A DNA stretch of 64,000 bases from Lysobacter antibioticus. Its GTDB lineage: Bacteria; Pseudomonadota; Gammaproteobacteria; Xanthomonadales; Xanthomonadaceae. The translations under genes were made by a program, and so were the position numbers. Positions 11,446 through 19,945 of the stretch are shown here, one piece after another. The first letter of the stretch is position 1; the number at the start of each line of letters is the position of its first letter. The stretch covers positions 1,550,105-1,614,104 of the forward strand of contig NZ_CP013141.1 of the NCBI RefSeq assembly GCF_001442535.1, written 5' to 3'. Below the pieces are notes generated by a model. The model had not been told where the DNA came from. It was given only the letters and a program-made list of their open reading frames with translations, and did no database searches.

Positions 11446-12018
11446 CGAGCAGCGCGAGCCGCGACAGGGGACGCGGGGTTGCGTGAGCTCCGACGTCGTT
11501 GCGGCTGCGCGGTCGCGGCTCGCGCCGCTCCTACCCTTGGGCCGCGCCGCAACCGCTTTGGGGTAAGAGCGGCGCGAGCCGCGACAGCAGACGCGGGGTT
11601 GCATGAGGTGGCGACGTCGGTGCGGCTGCGCGGTCGCGGCTTGCGCCGCTCCTACTCTTGGGCCGCGCCGCAACCGCTTTGGGGTAAGAGCGGCGCGAGC
11701 CGCGACAGCAGACGCGGGGTTGCATGAGGTGGCGACGTCGGTGCGGCTGCGCGGTCGCGGCTTGCGCCGCTCCTACCCTTGGGCCGCGCCGCAACCGCTT
11801 TGGGGTAGGAGCGGCGCGAGCCGCGACAGCAGACGCGGGGTTGCATGAGGTGGCGACGTCGGTGCGGCTGCGCGGTCGCGGCTTGCGCCGCTCCTACCCT
11901 TGGGCCGCGCCGCGCCGCTTTGGGGTAGGAGCGGCGCGAGCCGCGACACAGGACGCGGGGTTGCATGAGGTGGCGACGTCGGTGCGGCTGCGCGGTCGCG
12001 GCTTGCGCCGCTCCTGGA
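11446..12018. repeat. REP/BIME-like tandem array, 121-bp period
   Basis: Nearly five units, each holding gagcggcgcgagccgcgaca and, about 65 bases on, its inverse gcggtcgcggcttgcgccgctc, then cttgggccgcgccgcaaccgctttgggg. The motif ggggtaRGag recurs at 11560, 11681, 11802 and 11922 (121, 121 and 120 bases apart). Units are almost identical, so the expansion is recent. ORFs through it are repeat by-products. Past the last unit, 12049-12070 forms a strong hairpin (ggagcggcg / cgccgctcc) before the TonB receptor stop. Confidence 0.88.
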
Positions 12019-12077
12019 TAAAGAACGGAGCGGCGCCTCGGCGACTGGAGCGGCGTCGCCGCCGCTCCCCGCTCCGC

Positions 12078-14606
12078 TCAGTACATCACCCGCAAGGTCA
12101 CGCCGTAGGTGCGCGGAGCGCCGAGGAAGGCGTTCCAGGAACCGGTCTGCAACGGCGCGTCGAAACCGACCTGCTTGTACTCCTCGTCGGTGAGGTTCAT
12201 CGCCCAGGCTTCGACCATCCAGCGCCGGTTCTTGGCGCCGATGCCGAGCCGCGCATTCACCACGGTGTAGGCCTCCTGGCCCTTCTCCGGGTCGAGGTCG
12301 GAACCGGTGTTGTAGTCGGACGAGTACTTGGCGCCGATGTTGAAGCGGCCGATCAGCGAGGCGCCGAAATCCCACTGATAGGTCGCCGAGGCCGAGGCCG
12401 ACCACAACGGCGCGAAGCTGGCCCGCGCGCCCGGCAGCTTGGCCAGGTCGGCATCGGGCAGCGGGTCGTTGCCGTACTTGGTGTCGGCGTACATCAGGCC
12501 GCCCTGCAACATCAGGCCCTTGAGCCCGGTCTGCCACAGGATCTCGGTGTCGATGCCCTGCGAAACCACTTCCGGGATCGAACGCACGACGAAGCTGGTG
12601 CCGAGGAAGCTGTTGAGCTGGAAGTCGGTGTAGGTCTGGTGGAACAAGGTCGCGTTGAGCAGCAGGTTGCCGTCGGCCCAGGTGGTCTTGGCGCCGAGCT
12701 CGTAGCTGTCGACGAACTCGCCCGGGAACGAGGTGTCGTTGACCGGGGCGATGCCGGCGGTGCCCGAGGACAGGCCGTTGGAGGACTGCACGCGGTCGAG
12801 GTTGAAGCCGCCGGCCTTGTAGCCGCGCGCGGCCGAGGCGTAGCCCATGACGTGCTCGTTCCAACGGTAGGCCGCCTTGATCGTGCCCGACCATTCCTTC
12901 TCGTCGCGTTCCTGATTGGTCACCCGACCGTTGTGCAGGGTGTTCGCCCACGGCAGGCACATGAAACCGACCACCTGCTGGACCAGCGCGGCGCGCGCCG
13001 CGGCCGGAACGCCGCGTGCGGCCAGGGCCGCGCCGACCCGGGTCGGATTAGCCAGCGCCGCACCGCAACCGAGGCCGCCGTTGGGATTGCTGTAGACCGA
13101 GTCGAGTTCCTTGTTTTCCTTGGTGTAGCGCAGGCCCAGGGTGATATCGAGCGCGTCGGTCGCGTGCCAGGTGTTGTTGGTGAACAGCGCCACGCTCTTG
13201 CTGTTCTGCTGGTAGCGGTCGAGCGCACCGAGCCCGCCGAAGCTGCTGCCGAACGGGCGGCCCGACGCCTGCGACAGGAAGGTGGCGGCATTGGCGGTAT
13301 TGATCAGCCCGGCCGGGAAGCGCGCGGCGATCTGGCTCAGCACCGCGGTCGACAGATACGGCTCGTAATGCGCGCCGAGGCTGTAGGAGTCGTTGCGCTT
13401 GAGGTCTTCGTCGGCATAGAACAGGCCGAACATCCAGTCGAGCTTGTCGGTCGCGCCGGTCAGGCGGAACTCCTGGCTGAACTGCTTGAAGCCGGTGAAG
13501 GATTCGTCCGGGTCCGGATTGCGGTAGATCAGGTCGGCGGTGGTGAAATCGAAATCCAGGCCGTTCATGGCCTGCCAGTCGCGCGAGGCGGTGATCGAGG
13601 TCAGGGTGGCACCGCCGAACCACGGCGTGATCCAGTTGACCTCGGCCGAGACGCCCTTGTCCTTGATGTCCTGGGTGGTCGGGCGGTTGCTCCACGCCAC
13701 GCGCGCGAACGGATCGGCGACCGGCGCGACACCGGTGCCGCCGACCAGCGCATTGATGATCGCCGAGGTCGGGCCGCGCACCGTGGTCAGGCCGACGCAG
13801 CAGTTCTCTTCGCGGCTGCTGTAGTCGGCGATGAAGTTGATGTCGAGGTTCTCGGTCGGCTCCAGCAGCAGTTGGCCGCGCAAGGTGTGGAAGTTCTGGT
13901 CGCCGTCCTCGCGCTCGCCGCGCGGGCCGCGGCCGATCTCGACGTCGGTAAAGCCGTCGCGCTTGCGCTTGCCGGCGTAGACGCGGAACGCGGCGTTCTC
14001 GCCGAGCGCGGTATTGAACGAGCCGGCCAAGCCGACCGCGCCGTAGTTGCCGATGGTCAACTCGCCCTCGACCGTGGTGTCGTAGCTCGGCCGGCGGGTG
14101 ATGACGTTGATGACGCCGGCCGAGGTGTTCTTGCCGAACACCGTGCCCTGCGGGCCCTTCAGCACTTCGATGCGTTCGATTTCGCCGAGGTCGCCGAAGC
14201 CGACGCCGTTGCGCGGGCGGTAGACGCCGTCGATGACCACGCCGACCGAGGACTCCAGGCCGGCGTTGTCGCCGACCGTGCCGATGCCGCGGATACGCGC
14301 CACGGTCTGCACTTCGCTCTGGGTGCTGCTCACGGTCAGGCCCGGCACCAGCACCTGCAGGTCCTTGACGTCGCGCACGCCGGTGTCCTGCAGCAATTGC
14401 TCGGGCAAGGCGGTGATCGAGATCGGCACGTCCTGCATGGCCTCCTCGCGCTTTTGCGCGGTCACGGTGAGGCCGGCCAAGGTCGTGGCCTCCTCTTCGG
14501 CGGGGGCGGCAGCGGTTTGTTGCGCCTGTGCGGTCGCGGCGAGCGACGCCACTCCCAAGGCGATGGCCAAAGACAAGGATTTGCGACCCGGCTGACGAGC
14601 GATCAT
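12078..14606 (-). CDS. TonB-dependent outer-membrane receptor
   Basis: 842 residues. A signal peptide (MIARQPGRKSLSLAIALGVA...AQAQ) is followed by a TonB-box-like stretch (TLAGLTVTAQKREE), the plug domain (about 45-155: DVPISITALPEQLL, IRGIGTV, VGVVIDGVYRPRN, IERIEVLKGPQGTVFGKNTSAGVINVIT) and a 22-strand barrel ending in an aromatic (TLRVMY). The ligand is not clear; the plug resembles the large sphingomonad/xanthomonad TBDR class often used for plant- or carbohydrate-derived compounds. Start ATG 14606 has GGGGGA upstream. No adjacent transporter or regulator suggests the substrate. Confidence 0.93.
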   Translation of the reverse strand: MIARQPGRKSLSLAIALGVASLAATAQAQQTAAAPAEEEATTLAGLTVTAQKREEAMQDVPISITALPEQLLQDTGVRDVKDLQVLVPGLTVSSTQSEVQTVARIRGIGTVGDNAGLESSVGVVIDGVYRPRNGVGFGDLGEIERIEVLKGPQGTVFGKNTSAGVINVITRRPSYDTTVEGELTIGNYGAVGLAGSFNTALGENAAFRVYAGKRKRDGFTDVEIGRGPRGEREDGDQNFHTLRGQLLLEPTENLDINFIADYSSREENCCVGLTTVRGPTSAIINALVGGTGVAPVADPFARVAWSNRPTTQDIKDKGVSAEVNWITPWFGGATLTSITASRDWQAMNGLDFDFTTADLIYRNPDPDESFTGFKQFSQEFRLTGATDKLDWMFGLFYADEDLKRNDSYSLGAHYEPYLSTAVLSQIAARFPAGLINTANAATFLSQASGRPFGSSFGGLGALDRYQQNSKSVALFTNNTWHATDALDITLGLRYTKENKELDSVYSNPNGGLGCGAALANPTRVGAALAARGVPAAARAALVQQVVGFMCLPWANTLHNGRVTNQERDEKEWSGTIKAAYRWNEHVMGYASAARGYKAGGFNLDRVQSSNGLSSGTAGIAPVNDTSFPGEFVDSYELGAKTTWADGNLLLNATLFHQTYTDFQLNSFLGTSFVVRSIPEVVSQGIDTEILWQTGLKGLMLQGGLMYADTKYGNDPLPDADLAKLPGARASFAPLWSASASATYQWDFGASLIGRFNIGAKYSSDYNTGSDLDPEKGQEAYTVVNARLGIGAKNRRWMVEAWAMNLTDEEYKQVGFDAPLQTGSWNAFLGAPRTYGVTLRVMY

Positions 14607-15153
14607 CTGGTTTCCCCCAAGTTTGAAAACGTTCGGGACGTGCTGGACTTCGATGTCCGGTGCGGCGGGTGCGCAAGATGAAGGCATGCGTCCGGGGGTC
14701 CGACCCGTGTCTGCGATACCGCGCCGTCCCCTGCGCGGATCACATCCTTGTTCGATACGTAATCCGTGAGCGATTGCGGCCTGAGTCTGTGAGGCGTGAA
14801 TCGAATCGGCGTGCGGAAATTAGCACGCTGTTAACGAACGTCATGCGGCGATGCAACACCTTTGTACCCGCAAACGACGCACGAAGGATAGAAGTCCGTC
14901 ATATCGCGCTTTGCGAATTAAAAACGAACGAACGTTCGCGTTTTCATCGCGCGAACGCACGATGCCGCGGTGTCGGATTGCGCAAACGCGACTGCACAAC
15001 CGTGCACGAAAACTGGGGCGTCTGTCCGCCGGCGCTAGGGTCGGTCCCAGGTGGCGGCCGCGATGCACGCGGCGTGCAATGCAGGCGAACCTTCCGTGGA
15101 ACCTCGCCCAGGCTGCGAAGTTCCGGCCGTTCCCCCGAACAAGGACTACGCCC
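14607..15153. other. Intergenic region with palindrome cgaacgttcg
   Basis: 547 bases between divergent genes; I see no gene. The stretch 14870-14960 is clearly AT-richer than its surroundings and holds the palindrome cgaacgttcg (14929-14938), extended imperfectly to aacgaacgttcgcgtt. This is a reasonable place for promoters of the receptor gene and the M15 peptidase. Confidence 0.5.
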
Positions 15154-16167
15154 ATGGACAGCGTCAACGGCGCATCGCACAGCAGCGAATCGCAATCCAC
15201 CGCCTCGGCCACCCAGACCCAGGCCACGCCGAGCATCAGCGAAGAGCGCGAGGAGGAAATCCGCACCGAGCTGGCGCAGAACCCGCAGGCGGTCGCCGCG
15301 CTCGACCAGTTGGTCGCCGACCGCAATTTCGGCCAGCTCAGCGAAGAACAGAAAGTCGAATCGCTGAACGCCTTCATGAGCGCGCCGAATGCGGCGACCG
15401 CGACCTATCTGCAGGGCGCGGCCGAGGTCAGCCTGAACCCGCAAGCGACCCCGTCCTCGCTGACGCCCGATGCCGGCACGCTGACCCTGGACGGCGTCAC
15501 CTACGGCATCCAGCACGGCAATCTGGTCGATGCCCAGGGCCTGACCGTCGGCACGATCCGCAACGACGGCACCGTGCAGCTCGCCAGCGAAACCGCCGCG
15601 CGCAGCGTCTACAGCGACATCAGCACCCGCGTGCAGCTGACCGAACAGATCGGCACGCAGAACCGGACCCTGGTCGACCTGCATGCGGCCGATCCGCGCG
15701 GCCGCCTTACCGACCCGAATCTGAATCCCGAGGTCGTCGACCGGGTCACCGCGGTGATCGAACAGGCGCGCCGCGAAGGCATGAACATGCGCGTGGACAC
15801 TGCCTACCGCACCTTCGCCGAACAGGACGCGCTGTACGCACAGGGCCGCACGGCTCCGGGCAACCGGGTCACCAATGCGCGCGCCGGCCAGTCCTGGCAC
15901 AACTACGGTGTCGCGGTCGATCTGGTGTTCAACAACGCCAACGGCCAGCCGAGTTGGGCCGAGACCCACAACTGGGACCGGTACGGCGAGATCGCCGTTG
16001 CTCAGGGGCTGGAATGGGGCGGCAACTGGCAAGGCTTGGTCGATCGTCCGCACGTCGAATACCACCCCGGCTTCGACGCCGGCGATGCGCGCAACATGCT
16101 GCAGAGCCATCGCCAGGGCGGGCTGGAGGCGGTCTGGGATCGCATGGGGATCGGCCAGATACCGTGA
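15154..16167 (+). CDS. M15 family (VanY/endolysin-like) peptidoglycan peptidase
   Basis: 337 residues. The C-terminal half (about 190-337) is a zinc D,D-/L,D-peptidase domain: YRTFAEQDALYAQGR, the ligand pair H249 and D256 in SWHNYGVAVDLVF, and H300 in VDRPHVEY. It should cleave peptide cross-bridges or stems in peptidoglycan. The first 190 residues are polar, Ser/Thr/Gln-rich at the very start, then helical (EEREEEIRTELAQNPQAVAALDQLV) and a small beta segment (LTLDGVTYGIQHGNLVDAQGLTVG). There is no Sec signal peptide or lipobox, so export, if any, would be by another route. No holin or phage gene is near. Confidence 0.82.
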   Translation: MDSVNGASHSSESQSTASATQTQATPSISEEREEEIRTELAQNPQAVAALDQLVADRNFGQLSEEQKVESLNAFMSAPNAATATYLQGAAEVSLNPQATPSSLTPDAGTLTLDGVTYGIQHGNLVDAQGLTVGTIRNDGTVQLASETAARSVYSDISTRVQLTEQIGTQNRTLVDLHAADPRGRLTDPNLNPEVVDRVTAVIEQARREGMNMRVDTAYRTFAEQDALYAQGRTAPGNRVTNARAGQSWHNYGVAVDLVFNNANGQPSWAETHNWDRYGEIAVAQGLEWGGNWQGLVDRPHVEYHPGFDAGDARNMLQSHRQGGLEAVWDRMGIGQIP

Positions 16168-16213
16168 CCCAGGCCGCGGCGCCTCGCCACGCGACGGCTA
16201 GACTGGTTTGCGC

Positions 16214-16918
16214 ATGAACTCGAACTCGCACCGCCTGTGTTTCGCGATCACCTGTGCGATCGCCCTGTTGCCGGCCTGCCGGGCCGGCGCCGCGCGCCCT
16301 GCCCCTGTATCGCCCGCCACCGCGGAAGCCGCGGCGTCGCCGCGCGTGCTCGCAGGAACCGGCGCGGTCGCGTTTCACCCGAGCCGGCCGCTGCTCGCCT
16401 GGAGCGATGGCAAACGCTGGCACGTGCTCGATCTGCATACCGACCGCGTCGCCGACTTCACCGGCGACAGCGAGATCGCCGACCTCGCCTACGCGCCCGA
16501 CGGCGACCTGTGGCTGGTCGGCGACCGTGCCGAACGTTGGCGCGACGGCCGGCGCAGCTGCCGCAGCGAAGCCGCCGACCTCAGCCGCGTGCTCGGCACC
16601 GCGCGCGACGGCATCGCCGCCGCCGGCTACGGCCATTCCGACGGCGTCGGGCCTTTGCGCCATCCGGTCTGGATCGACACCCACTGCGGCATCACCCGCT
16701 ACCCCGGCGAGCCGTTGCCGGCCGGCGTCGCCGATGCCTCCGCCGACCAGGGCGGCATCGCCGGCAAGGACACTCGATCTCCGCGCGCCGTCCCGAAAGG
16801 ATTCGTAGCGCCGGCGGGCACCTCCGCGAAACCGATCGCGGTGTCCCACGACGGACGCTGGTGGGTCGGCGGGGACGCGGGACGCTTGCATCTGTATCGG
16901 GCCACTGGCGGCCGCTGA
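16214..16918 (+). CDS. Putative lipoprotein with beta-propeller-like repeats
   Basis: 234 residues starting [25 protein letters not shown]: a short n-region, a hydrophobic core and the lipobox LPAC, so probably membrane-anchored after signal peptidase II cleavage. The mature part has WD40/propeller-like strands ([65 protein letters not shown]). No enzymatic motif is seen and I do not recognise a named family. A TTG two codons earlier is a possible start. It lies 170 bases before mutS. Confidence 0.65.
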   Translation: MNSNSHRLCFAITCAIALLPACRAGAARPAPVSPATAEAAASPRVLAGTGAVAFHPSRPLLAWSDGKRWHVLDLHTDRVADFTGDSEIADLAYAPDGDLWLVGDRAERWRDGRRSCRSEAADLSRVLGTARDGIAAAGYGHSDGVGPLRHPVWIDTHCGITRYPGEPLPAGVADASADQGGIAGKDTRSPRAVPKGFVAPAGTSAKPIAVSHDGRWWVGGDAGRLHLYRATGGR

Positions 16919-17088
16919 GCGCGCCTGGCAAGCCGGGCGAATTCGTACCCGCCGACGCAACCCATCGCGCCCCTCCCGCAGCCACAACTCCGCAGCCACG
17001 GCGCGGGTCGCAGCCCGGCTGGCATACTGTGCCCCCGCCTGCAGCCCCCGGCGCGCAGGCTCCTCCCGCATCAGAACACCGGTATTTC

Positions 17089-19686
17089 GTGTCCGCCCCA
17101 GACTCTTCCAGCGCCCGCAATCTCGACGCCCACACCCCGCTCATGCGCCAGTTCTTCGCCGCCAAGGCGGAGCATCCGGACGTACTGATGTTCTTCCGCA
17201 TGGGCGATTTCTACGAGTTGTTCTACGACGACGCCCGCAAGGCGGCGCGACTGCTCGACATCACCCTGACCCAGCGCGGCAACTCGGCCGGGCAACCGAT
17301 CCCGATGGCCGGCGTGCCGCACCATTCGGCCGAAGGCTATCTGGCGCGCCTGGTCGCGCTCGGCGAATCGGTGGCGATCTGCGAGCAGATCGGCGACCCG
17401 GCCCTGGCCAAGGGCATCGTCGAACGCAAGGTGGTGCGCATCATCACCCCCGGTACGGTCACCGACGAGGCCCTGCTCAACGAACGCCGCGACACCTTGT
17501 TGCTGGCGGTGGCGCGCGGCAAGCACGCTTACGGCGTCGCCTGGGCCGACCTGGCCTCGGGCCGCTTCCTGGTCAACGAAGTGGCCAGCGAAGACGCGTT
17601 GGAAGCCGAACTGGCCCGGCTGGAGCCGGCCGAACTGCTGGTCGCCGACGAAGACGGCTGGCCGCCGTTCGTGGCCGAACGCAGCGGCATGCGCCGTCGT
17701 CCGCCGTGGCTGTTCGACGTCGACAGCGGCCGCCGCCAGTTGCTGCGCTTCTTCGGCCTGCACGATCTCAGCGGCTTCGGCCTGGAAGACAAGCCGCTGG
17801 CGATCGCTGCCGCCGCAGCCTTGCTCGGCTATGTCGAGGAAACCCAGAAACAGCGCCTGCCGCACCTGACCTCGATCGCGATCGAATCCGGCGACGGTGC
17901 GATCGCGATGAACGCGGCCACCCGCCGCCACCTCGAGCTCGACAGCCGCGTCGACGGCGACAGCCGCACCACCCTGCTCGGCGTGCTCGACAGCACCGTG
18001 ACGCCGATGGGCGGGCGTCTGCTGCGGCGTTGGCTGCACCGCCCGCTGCGCGACCGCGGCGTGCTGCGTCATCGCCACCAGGCGGTCGCGACCTTGATCG
18101 AAAGCCGCGCCGGCGACGACGTGCGCGAACGCTTCCGCGCGCTCGGCGATCTCGAACGCATCCTCTCGCGCATCGCCCTGCGCAGCGCGCGCCCGCGCGA
18201 CCTGTCGACCCTGCGCGACGGCCTCGGCCTGTTGCCCGACGTGCGCGCCACCTTGGCGCCGCTCGATGCGCCGCGCCTCAACGCGCTGGGCGCCGAACTC
18301 GGCGAACACGACGCCCATGCGCATCTGCTGGCCGAAGCGATCGTGCCGCAGCCGCCGGTGTTGGCCCGCGACGGCGGCGTGTTCGCCACCGGCTACGACG
18401 CCGAACTCGACGAATTGCGCACGCTGTCGACCAATGCCGATCAGTTCCTGGTCGACCTGGAAGCGCGCGAACGCGCCAGCAGCGGCATCGCCACGCTCAA
18501 GGTCGGCTACAACCGCGTCCACGGTTATTACCTCGAAATCAGCAAGGGCCAGGCCGACAAGGCGCCGACCCATTACACCCGGCGGCAGACGCTCAGCAAT
18601 GCCGAGCGCTACATCACCGAGGAACTCAAGCAGTTCGAGGACAAGGTGTTGTCGGCGCGCGAGCGCTCGCTGGCGCGCGAACGCCTGCTCTACGAACAAC
18701 TGCTCGATGCTCTCAACGAACGCCTGGAGCCGCTCAAGCATTGCGCCGCGGCCCTGGCCGAGCTCGACGTGCTGTGCGGCTTCGCCGAACGCGCGCAGGC
18801 GCTGGACTGGTCGCAGCCGGAACTCGGCGACACGCCCGGCCTGCGCATCGAGCGCGGCCGCCATCCGGTGGTCGAGGCGGTGCGCAAGGACCCGTTCGAG
18901 CCCAACGATCTGATCCTCGACGAGGACAATGGCCGCCGCATGCTGGTCATCACCGGCCCGAACATGGGCGGTAAGTCGACCTACATGCGCCAGAACGCGC
19001 TGATCGTGTTGCTCGCCCACATCGGCAGCTTCGTGCCGGCGGCGCGCGCGCTGATCGGGCCGATCGACCGCATCCTGACCCGCATCGGCGCCGGCGACGA
19101 CCTCGCCCGCGGCCAGTCGACCTTCATGGTCGAGATGAGCGAGACCAGCTACATCCTGCATCACGCCACCGACCAGTCGCTGGTGTTGATGGACGAGATC
19201 GGCCGCGGCACCTCGACCTACGACGGCCTGGCCCTGGCCGAGGCCTGCGCGCGCCACCTGGCCCACAGCAACCGCGCCTACACCTTGTTCGCCACGCACT
19301 ACTTCGAGCTCACCGCCCTGGCCGAACCCGGCAACGGCATCGCCAACGTCCACCTCGATGCGGTCGAGCACGGCGACCAACTGGTGTTCATGCACGCGGT
19401 CAAGGACGGCCCGGCCGATCGCAGTTTCGGCTTGCAGGTCGCCGCGTTGGCCGGTCTGCCGAAATCGGTGGTCAAGCAGGCGCGCGGGCGTTTGATCGAA
19501 CTCGAACAACAAGGCCGCGAAACGCCCAAGCCCTCGTTCGCCACCGCCGCGCTCGACCAGCCGCAGCAGTTCGGCCTGTTCGCGACCTCGTCGGCGGCGT
19601 TGGATGCGCTGGCCAAAGTCGATCCGGACGAACTGACGCCGAAGCAGGCCCTGGAAGCGCTGTATCGGATCAAGGCGCTGGCCTGA
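17089..19686 (+). CDS. mutS: DNA mismatch repair ATPase MutS
   Basis: Recognises mispairs and small loops and starts methyl-directed repair with MutL. Start taken at GTG 17089, giving 865 residues and the usual short lead before [12 protein letters not shown]; the open frame upstream is a shadow over the lipoprotein gene. Visible are the mismatch-contact motif [12 protein letters not shown] (conserved F-x-E), connector and lever domains, the clamp, Walker [10 protein letters not shown] (about residue 623), Walker [17 protein letters not shown], and the dimerisation/His motif [10 protein letters not shown]. The C-terminal tail ends with a dimerisation helix ([20 protein letters not shown]). 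Confidence 0.96.
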   Translation: MSAPDSSSARNLDAHTPLMRQFFAAKAEHPDVLMFFRMGDFYELFYDDARKAARLLDITLTQRGNSAGQPIPMAGVPHHSAEGYLARLVALGESVAICEQIGDPALAKGIVERKVVRIITPGTVTDEALLNERRDTLLLAVARGKHAYGVAWADLASGRFLVNEVASEDALEAELARLEPAELLVADEDGWPPFVAERSGMRRRPPWLFDVDSGRRQLLRFFGLHDLSGFGLEDKPLAIAAAAALLGYVEETQKQRLPHLTSIAIESGDGAIAMNAATRRHLELDSRVDGDSRTTLLGVLDSTVTPMGGRLLRRWLHRPLRDRGVLRHRHQAVATLIESRAGDDVRERFRALGDLERILSRIALRSARPRDLSTLRDGLGLLPDVRATLAPLDAPRLNALGAELGEHDAHAHLLAEAIVPQPPVLARDGGVFATGYDAELDELRTLSTNADQFLVDLEARERASSGIATLKVGYNRVHGYYLEISKGQADKAPTHYTRRQTLSNAERYITEELKQFEDKVLSARERSLARERLLYEQLLDALNERLEPLKHCAAALAELDVLCGFAERAQALDWSQPELGDTPGLRIERGRHPVVEAVRKDPFEPNDLILDEDNGRRMLVITGPNMGGKSTYMRQNALIVLLAHIGSFVPAARALIGPIDRILTRIGAGDDLARGQSTFMVEMSETSYILHHATDQSLVLMDEIGRGTSTYDGLALAEACARHLAHSNRAYTLFATHYFELTALAEPGNGIANVHLDAVEHGDQLVFMHAVKDGPADRSFGLQVAALAGLPKSVVKQARGRLIELEQQGRETPKPSFATAALDQPQQFGLFATSSAALDALAKVDPDELTPKQALEALYRIKALA

Positions 19687-19743
19687 GCGCAGGTAACGCG
19701 GTGCACAGGGCGGCCGTATCGCACAAGTGCAGTCGCCGCAGCC

Positions 19744-19860
19744 GTCATCCCCGCGCAGGCGGGGATCCAGGGTTTACCGCGACATCGCTCTGAAGTCTTT
19801 GGATCCCCGCCTTCGCGGGGATGACGGTTGGACGTTGGATTCACGCCTGCGCGGGGACGG
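19744..19860. repeat. Inverted pair of GTCATCCCCGC palindromic repeats
   Basis: gtcatccccgcgcaggcggggatcc (19744-19768) and its inverse ggatccccgccttcgcggggatgac (19801-19825), then a degenerate third copy (19841-19860). Each is itself a hairpin. This is the other dispersed palindrome type of the genome; a related single copy lies at 40444-40469. Confidence 0.75.
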
Positions 19861-19945
19861 CCGCTGGTTGACCGATAGCGGCGGCGAACGACATCGCCGC
19901 CGACAGGCATAGCGCACGGTCCCTATCGGACGAACCGCTAAACTA

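Noticed and set aside
11446..12018. Possible CRISPR array
   Set aside because: Units are contiguous, about 121 bp, with internal inverted repeats and no unique spacers; no cas genes are nearby.
16237..17088. Long N-terminal extension of MutS
   Set aside because: The frame is open, but the sequence is an arginine-rich shadow of the lipoprotein gene; the GTG at 17089 gives a normal MutS N-terminus.
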